Part shown: positions 58,785-64,000 of the stretch, piece by piece
Layout of the letters: the number at the start of each line of letters is the position of its first letter
Numbering within the stretch: the stretch's first letter is position 1
NCBI RefSeq assembly: GCF_015840915.1
Contig: NZ_CP060398.1
Coordinates: 186,001 to 250,000 of the forward strand
Origin: Synechococcus sp. CBW1002
GTDB lineage: Bacteria; Cyanobacteriota; Cyanobacteriia; PCC-6307; Cyanobiaceae
Length of the DNA: 64,000 nucleotides
Direction of reading: 5' to 3'
The notes under the pieces: generated by a model
What the model saw: only the letters and a program-made list of their open reading frames with translations
Database searches by the model: none
What the model was told of the DNA's origin: nothing
Made by a program: the position numbers and the translations under genes

Positions 58785-59579
58785 TCATACACTGTCAAGC
58801 CCAAGTCCAAACAAGCGTGCTGCGTTGGCACTGCTGGTCTGGGCCACCTGCTCGAGGCTCTCGCCCCTGAGCTCGGCAACCCTGGCGGCCACGGCCGCCA
58901 CGAAGGCGGGTTCGTTCCGCTTGCCTCGCCTTGGCACGGGGGCCAGGAACGGACAATCGGTCTCGACCAGAAAACGATCGGCGGGCACCGCCCGAGCGCA
59001 GGCATGGGTGGCTTCGGCCTTGGGGAAGGTGACCGTGCCGCTGAAGCTGATGAACAGACCGAGCTCCAGAAAACCGGCCATCTCTTCAGGGGTTCCGCCC
59101 CAGCAGTGCATCACCCCACGGGGGCAACGCTGATCGGAGGCGCGATCGCGCAACAGATCGAGCATGGGCTCGGCCGCATCACGGCAGTGGATGATCACCG
59201 GCAGATCGAGCTCCACCGCCAGGTCCAGCTGGGGTACAAGAACCGCCAGCTGCTCGTCGAGATTCCGGACCCGGAACAGATCCAGACCCAGTTCGCCGAT
59301 GGCCACAACCCGAGGATCGTCGATGGCGGCCTGACGCAGCACCCTGGCGGTATCGGACTGCCAGTGCTCCGTATCCAGAGGATGGACACCCACGGAATAA
59401 CGGAGCTCGGGGAAACGGTCCGCCAAGGCACGGATCGCCGGGATCTCCGAGGGCTCAACGCAGGCATGGACCAGGCGCCGAACTCCGGCGTCACGCCAGC
59501 GCTGGGCCACGAGATCGATGTCGTCGTCGAAGTTTCGAAAAACGATGTGGCAATGGCTATCGACCAGGGTCGCCGGCAT
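58785..59579 (-). CDS. tatD: TatD family metal-dependent hydrolase
   Basis: A 264-aa TIM-barrel DNase/hydrolase. Metal ligands are seen in LVDSHCHIVF (His-x-His), GELGLDLFRV (Glu), PVIIHCRDAAEPML (His), GVMHCWGGTPEEM (His) and FLVETDCPFLAPVP (Asp). Complete over the usual family length. It lies between rpsT and rpoB, an arrangement common in cyanobacteria. Confidence 0.93.
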   Translation of the reverse strand: MPATLVDSHCHIVFRNFDDDIDLVAQRWRDAGVRRLVHACVEPSEIPAIRALADRFPELRYSVGVHPLDTEHWQSDTARVLRQAAIDDPRVVAIGELGLDLFRVRNLDEQLAVLVPQLDLAVELDLPVIIHCRDAAEPMLDLLRDRASDQRCPRGVMHCWGGTPEEMAGFLELGLFISFSGTVTFPKAEATHACARAVPADRFLVETDCPFLAPVPRRGKRNEPAFVAAVAARVAELRGESLEQVAQTSSANAARLFGLGLDSV

Positions 59580-59624
59580 GGGGCCTTGCAGAGGGACTGA
59601 GGTGATCGACCGGAAACGGCCGGA

Positions 59625-60002
<378 letters not shown>

Positions 60003-60051
60003 CTAGCGTGCTTACAACCTCTGCAGCGCCGGTCTTCCGCGCCTCCGCCCC

Positions 60052-61389
60052 GTGGTTGCCTCCGCCCCTGCCGCCGCCCCCGACCGCGCCCAAGGTCCGT
60101 TGCGACTGACGGTGCTCCACGATGCGACGGCGGCGCGGGAGCGGCTGGAGGCGATCGCCGAACGCACCAGCGGCAGCCGCCTGCTGCAGGAACAGCAGCG
60201 GGTGGAAGAAATCCTCGAGCAGGTGCGCCGCCAGGGCGACCAGGCGCTGCTGGAGCTGACCGAACGCTTCGATGGCATCCGCCCCGACCCGCTGCGGATT
60301 GCGCCGGAGCGCCTGGCGCAGGCCTGGCAGGAATGCCCGAGCCAGCTGCAGGACGCGCTGACCCTGGCGCACCAGCGCATCCTCGCTTTCCACGAGCGCC
60401 AGAAGCCAGAGGATCTGGCCGTGACCGGCCCCCACGGCGAGCAGCTCGGGCGCCGCTGGCGACCGGTCGAGCGGGCAGGGCTGTACGTGCCCGGCGGGCG
60501 GGCCTCCTACCCCAGCACCGTGCTGATGAACGCCGTGCCGGCTCGGGTTGCCGGCGTCGAACGCCTGGTGATGGTGACCCCACCGGGCCCCGGCGGTGAA
60601 CCGAACGCCACGGTGCTTGCCGCCGCCCATCTGGCCGGGGTCAGGGAGGTGTATCGGATCGGCGGCGCCCAGGCCGTGGCGGCCCTGGCCTACGGCACCG
60701 AAACGATCCCCCGGGTGGATGTGATCAGCGGCCCGGGCAATCTCTACGTGACCCTGGCCAAGAAGGCGGTCTACGGGCGGGTGTCGATCGATTCGCTGGC
60801 CGGCCCCAGCGAGGTGCTGGTGATCGCCGATCACACCGCCCGAGCTGATCAGGTGGCCGCCGATCTGATGGCCCAGGCCGAACACGACCCCCTGGCTGCC
60901 GCGATCCTGCTCACCACCAGCGCCGAACTGGCCGCGGCCATGCCGGCGGCCCTGGAGGCCCAGCTGGCTGGCCACCCGCGGGCCGCCATCACCCGCAGCG
61001 CCCTGGAAGCGTGGGGCCTGATCGTGCTCTGCGCCGATCTGGAGGAGGCGGCGGCCCTGAGTGATCGCTTCGCTCCGGAACACCTGGAGCTGCTGGTGGA
61101 CGATCCCCAGTCTCTCGCCGAGCGCATTCGCCATGCCGGCGCCATCTTCCTGGGCCCCTGGAGCCCCGAAGCCGTTGGCGATTACCTGGCCGGTCCCAAC
61201 CACACCCTGCCCACCTCCGGCACCGCCCGCTTCGCCGGTGCCCTGAGCGTGGAGACCTTCCTGCGCCACACCAGCCTGATTCACTTCAACCGGGCAGCGC
61301 TGGAGGCCACGGGCGCGGCGGTGATCACCCTGGCCGAAAGCGAGGGGCTGCATAGCCATGCCGAATCGGTGCGGCGGCGACTGGGCTGA
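60052..61389 (+). CDS. hisD: Histidinol dehydrogenase
   Basis: Last two NAD-dependent oxidations of histidine synthesis, a Zn enzyme of 445 aa. Signature blocks are [77 protein letters not shown], and [19 protein letters not shown]. The start is a GTG at 60052, the only nearby start in frame. Convergent with rpiA. Confidence 0.96.
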   Translation: MVASAPAAAPDRAQGPLRLTVLHDATAARERLEAIAERTSGSRLLQEQQRVEEILEQVRRQGDQALLELTERFDGIRPDPLRIAPERLAQAWQECPSQLQDALTLAHQRILAFHERQKPEDLAVTGPHGEQLGRRWRPVERAGLYVPGGRASYPSTVLMNAVPARVAGVERLVMVTPPGPGGEPNATVLAAAHLAGVREVYRIGGAQAVAALAYGTETIPRVDVISGPGNLYVTLAKKAVYGRVSIDSLAGPSEVLVIADHTARADQVAADLMAQAEHDPLAAAILLTTSAELAAAMPAALEAQLAGHPRAAITRSALEAWGLIVLCADLEEAAALSDRFAPEHLELLVDDPQSLAERIRHAGAIFLGPWSPEAVGDYLAGPNHTLPTSGTARFAGALSVETFLRHTSLIHFNRAALEATGAAVITLAESEGLHSHAESVRRRLG

Positions 61390-61419
61390 GCCCCTGGGCG
61401 CCGCCGCAGGCCCGAGGCT

Positions 61420-62133
61420 TCAGCGCTTCACCAGATCCCGGACACCGGGCACGCCATCGACGATCTCTCCCACCAGCACCTGATCGGTGAGGTTCACGAA
61501 CAGGCCGTTCTCCAGCACGCCAGGCAGGTTGTTGATCTCCCTCTCCAGGCCGAGCGGATCGGTGATCCCGCCGGCAAACGCCGCATCGAGCACGAGATTG
61601 CCCTGATCGGTCACCACCGGCCCGGCCTTGCGGACGGCCATGCGCAACTCCGCCGTGGCCCCCAGCGTGATCAGCTCAGCCTGGACCTGTCGCCAGGCAC
61701 CGGGCAGCACCTCCACCGGCAGCAGAAAACCCAGGTTGAGGGTCTCCACCAACTTGGTGGCATCCACCACCACCACGAACCGATCGGCACGGCGGGCCAC
61801 CAGTTTCTCCTGCACGTGGCAGGCACCGCCGCCCTTGATCAGCTGGAAGGAGGGATCCACCTCGTCGGCGCCGTCGATCGCCAGATCGATGCGCTCGATC
61901 GCATTGAGGCTTCTGAGCGGAATCCCCAGTTCCGCCGCCAGCACCTCGCCCTGGAACGACGTGGTCACCCCCACGATGTCCTTCAGCTCACCCTGCTGGA
62001 GCTTGGCTCCAAGGGCTCGGATCATCAGGGCTGCGGTGGAACCGGAACCCAGCCCCAGCACCATGCCGTCCTGGATCTGCTCGACCGCAGCCTCAGCCAC
62101 GGCCTGCTTCATGCGGTCCTGCAGATCGGCCAT
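61420..62133 (-). CDS. rpiA: Ribose-5-phosphate isomerase A
   Basis: Interconverts ribose-5-phosphate and ribulose-5-phosphate in the pentose phosphate and Calvin cycles, 237 aa. Motifs are [37 protein letters not shown] with the catalytic Asp, [13 protein letters not shown] with the essential Lys, and [18 protein letters not shown]. The IS5-type element lies immediately upstream (56 bp), possibly interrupting its promoter. Confidence 0.96.
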   Translation of the reverse strand: MADLQDRMKQAVAEAAVEQIQDGMVLGLGSGSTAALMIRALGAKLQQGELKDIVGVTTSFQGEVLAAELGIPLRSLNAIERIDLAIDGADEVDPSFQLIKGGGACHVQEKLVARRADRFVVVVDATKLVETLNLGFLLPVEVLPGAWRQVQAELITLGATAELRMAVRKAGPVVTDQGNLVLDAAFAGGITDPLGLEREINNLPGVLENGLFVNLTDQVLVGEIVDGVPGVRDLVKR

Positions 62134-62188
62134 GCCCTGTGCAATCGGAGGGCCGTGACCGTAGCAATGGACCTGCCGGCAGCCTTAA

Positions 62189-63557
62189 GAGTTTGCGGAA
62201 AAACCGCCTGAGAAGCAGCGTTTTTCCCTCCTGAGAGCTGGTGCAGCTCATTTCGGTCTGGTTTTCAGAGTTTCAGCGGCTCAGAGCTCCCCTTTTGGTG
62301 TGTTTTGCCCCTTTGGGGCTCCCTGATCACTGCCGTCTGGGCACACTTCTGGGCAACCACCTGTTCACGCCGCCGCCATCGCCGGTTTGAGCAGGTTGCC
62401 CAGGCGGATCAGGTTGTAGGCGATCACATTCAGGCCGAACACCGCACTCACCTTCTCGGTGCCGCGCAGCTTGAACTGGCGCAGACCTCCCCACTGTTTG
62501 ATCCAGCCAAACACCTTCTCGATGCCGCGGCGGGCATGGATCGACTTGGCGTAGCCCACGTGGCGGGTGGTGCGGCCATCGATGGCGGAACCACCAGATC
62601 GGGCGGTGTTCTGCACCACGTGCGGCGTCACGCCGATGCGGCGCATCTCGGCGACAAAGCCCCTGGTGTCGTAGTGCTTGTCGGCACCGATGGTTTTCTG
62701 GTGGGCACCGGGACGATCCGCGGCCATGGCTTTGGCGGCATCCCGCTCCCCGGTGCCCGTGGCTTGCGTGACCTTGCAATCGACGATCAGGGCATGGCGG
62801 TTGTCCATGAGCACATGACCCCGGTAGCTCGGTTGAGCCGGGTGGGCGTTGGATTTCCGGGCCAGCAAGGCGTCGGGATCACTGCCGGAGCGGTGGGTCT
62901 TGTTGCTGAGCTTGATGCCTCGGAAATCCCCTTTCGCTCGCTTCTTGCCGGGCTTTGGAGCGCCAAAACCCTCGCCAGGGCCTGACGGCGGTGGCGGCGG
63001 ATCGTCCTGCCCATCGATCCGCTCCAGTGAGGCATGGGAGGCCCAGGCCTGCAGCAAGGTGCCATCGACGGAGAAGTGCTCGTCACTGAGCAGCGGCTTG
63101 ACCTCCGGAGCACCCATCAGCTTCTCCAGGAACTTCCCCATCACCTGCTCGTTCAGCAGCCGCTCCCGGTTTTTTGTGAATGTGGTGGGATGCCAGATCG
63201 GATCATCTGGGCTCAGCCCCACAAACCAGCGGAACAGCAGGTTGTAGTGGAGCTGCTCGAGCAGCAACCGCTCCGAGCGGATGCCGTAGAACGCCTGCAG
63301 CAACGAGGCCAGCAGCAGTTGCTCCGGCGGCACTGATGGCCGGCCTTCTGCGGCGTACAGATCACAGAAGGTGGGATTGAGGCGATCGAGGGCCTGATCG
63401 GCCAGCTTGCGGATCCGCCGCAGCGGATGGCCGGCCGGGATCCGATCCTCAATCGACACGTAGGAGAACAGGGAGCCGCTGCGCTCCCGTTGACCTCGCA
63501 TCTGGGCTGGACAGCTGGCCCATTCTTGCAGAGATGGCCGGGTTTTTCAGCAAACTC
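62189..63557 (-). mobile_element. IS5-type insertion sequence
   Basis: A 1369-bp element with terminal inverted repeats GAGTTTGCGGAAAAACC (left) and GAGTTTGCTGAAAAACC (right, read inverted). TTAA flanks both ends (62185-62188 and 63558-63561), a 4-bp target duplication. It carries one intact transposase. Inserted between rpiA and the HtrA-like gene, 9 bp after the latter's stop counting from the duplicated TTAA. Confidence 0.92.
62365..63501 (-). CDS. IS5-family (DDE) transposase
   Basis: A 378-aa transposase. The N-terminal DUF772-type domain (SYVSIEDRIPAGHPLRRIRK, VPPEQLLLASLLQAFYGIRS) is followed by the DDE_Tnp_1 core: FSVDGTLLQAWASH (first Asp), KTIGADKHYDTRGFV (second Asp region) and RRGIEKVFGWIKQWGGLRQF (Glu). 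The protein is uninterrupted, so the element may be active. A proline-rich linker (DDPPPPPSGPGEG) sits before the central domain. Confidence 0.93.
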   Translation of the reverse strand: MRGQRERSGSLFSYVSIEDRIPAGHPLRRIRKLADQALDRLNPTFCDLYAAEGRPSVPPEQLLLASLLQAFYGIRSERLLLEQLHYNLLFRWFVGLSPDDPIWHPTTFTKNRERLLNEQVMGKFLEKLMGAPEVKPLLSDEHFSVDGTLLQAWASHASLERIDGQDDPPPPPSGPGEGFGAPKPGKKRAKGDFRGIKLSNKTHRSGSDPDALLARKSNAHPAQPSYRGHVLMDNRHALIVDCKVTQATGTGERDAAKAMAADRPGAHQKTIGADKHYDTRGFVAEMRRIGVTPHVVQNTARSGGSAIDGRTTRHVGYAKSIHARRGIEKVFGWIKQWGGLRQFKLRGTEKVSAVFGLNVIAYNLIRLGNLLKPAMAAA

Positions 63558-63570
63558 TTAAGCGGGAGCC

Positions 63571-64000
<430 letters not shown>

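Noticed and set aside
58785-58800. TTGACA followed by TATGAT on the minus strand near the tatD end as an rpoB promoter
   Set aside because: The two boxes are only 3 bp apart, and they are part of the tatD coding end; spacing is not that of a sigma-70-type promoter.

Overview
The window is a GC-rich, gene-dense piece of a cyanobacterial chromosome. Supporting evidence: an allophycocyanin cluster (apcE, apcABC), RNA polymerase with a split beta-prime subunit (rpoC1/rpoC2), a cyanobacterial-type atp operon with both b and b-prime, a high-light-inducible (Hli) mini-protein, Ycf35 (DUF1257), and a PII gene with an exact NtcA box. The BioK-type esterase inside the biotin cluster and the overall gene content point to a picocyanobacterium of the Synechococcus/Cyanobium group. 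The high GC suggests the Cyanobium-like side; that placement is inference.

Layout. 1-2.7 kb: nadE (cut by the window edge) and ald. 2.7-5.1 kb (minus): an overlapping cassette of a 2OG-Fe(II) oxygenase-like protein, a [2Fe-2S] ferredoxin, a 67-aa protein and a DUF3326 protein. 5.2-12.6 kb (minus): a methyltransferase followed by the atp operon (atpI-B-E-F'-F-H-A-G) and a hairpin terminator. 12.8-17.6 kb (plus): apcE, a terminator, apcA-apcB-apcC, a terminator. 17.7-22.3 kb: ftsW, ccdA, ccs1, queF (minus), glnB. 22.4-25.6 kb: tlyA (minus), about 1 kb of AT-richer DNA with no convincing gene, and purB. 25.6-29.4 kb (minus): dTDP-rhamnose genes, transcribed rfbA-rfbD-rfbB-rfbC.

29.6-32.0 kb holds two related IS630-type elements in tandem with a 131-bp MITE-like element at their junction. 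32.0-35.9 kb (minus): a Ski2-like helicase and a bile-acid/sodium symporter-family (BASS) transporter. 36.0-41.3 kb (plus): biotin cluster bioF-bioK-bioC-bioD-(51-aa ORF)-bioA. 41.3-43.0 kb: DUF3143, a J-domain protein and rsmG. 43.0-46.4 kb (minus): small membrane protein, HEAT-repeat protein, DUF2997, Ycf35, 4Fe-4S ferredoxin and aldo/keto reductase. 46.5-49.0 kb: an AmpG-like transporter, rlmN and hli. 49.1-59.9 kb (minus): rpsT-tatD-rpoB-rpoC1-rpoC2. 60.1-62.1 kb: hisD and rpiA. 62.2-63.6 kb: an IS5-type element with TTAA duplications. The right edge cuts an HtrA-like protease.

Most of the window is housekeeping: energy conversion, light harvesting, transcription, cofactors. The most unusual structure is the nested mobile-element region at 29.6-32.0 kb. 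Its MITE has the same ends as the IS5-type element 31 kb away, and it sits in the CTAG created where two IS630 copies abut through one TA. The redox cassettes at 2.7-5.1 and 43.0-46.4 kb are the best candidates for uncharacterised function. I saw no rRNA, tRNA or CRISPR array.
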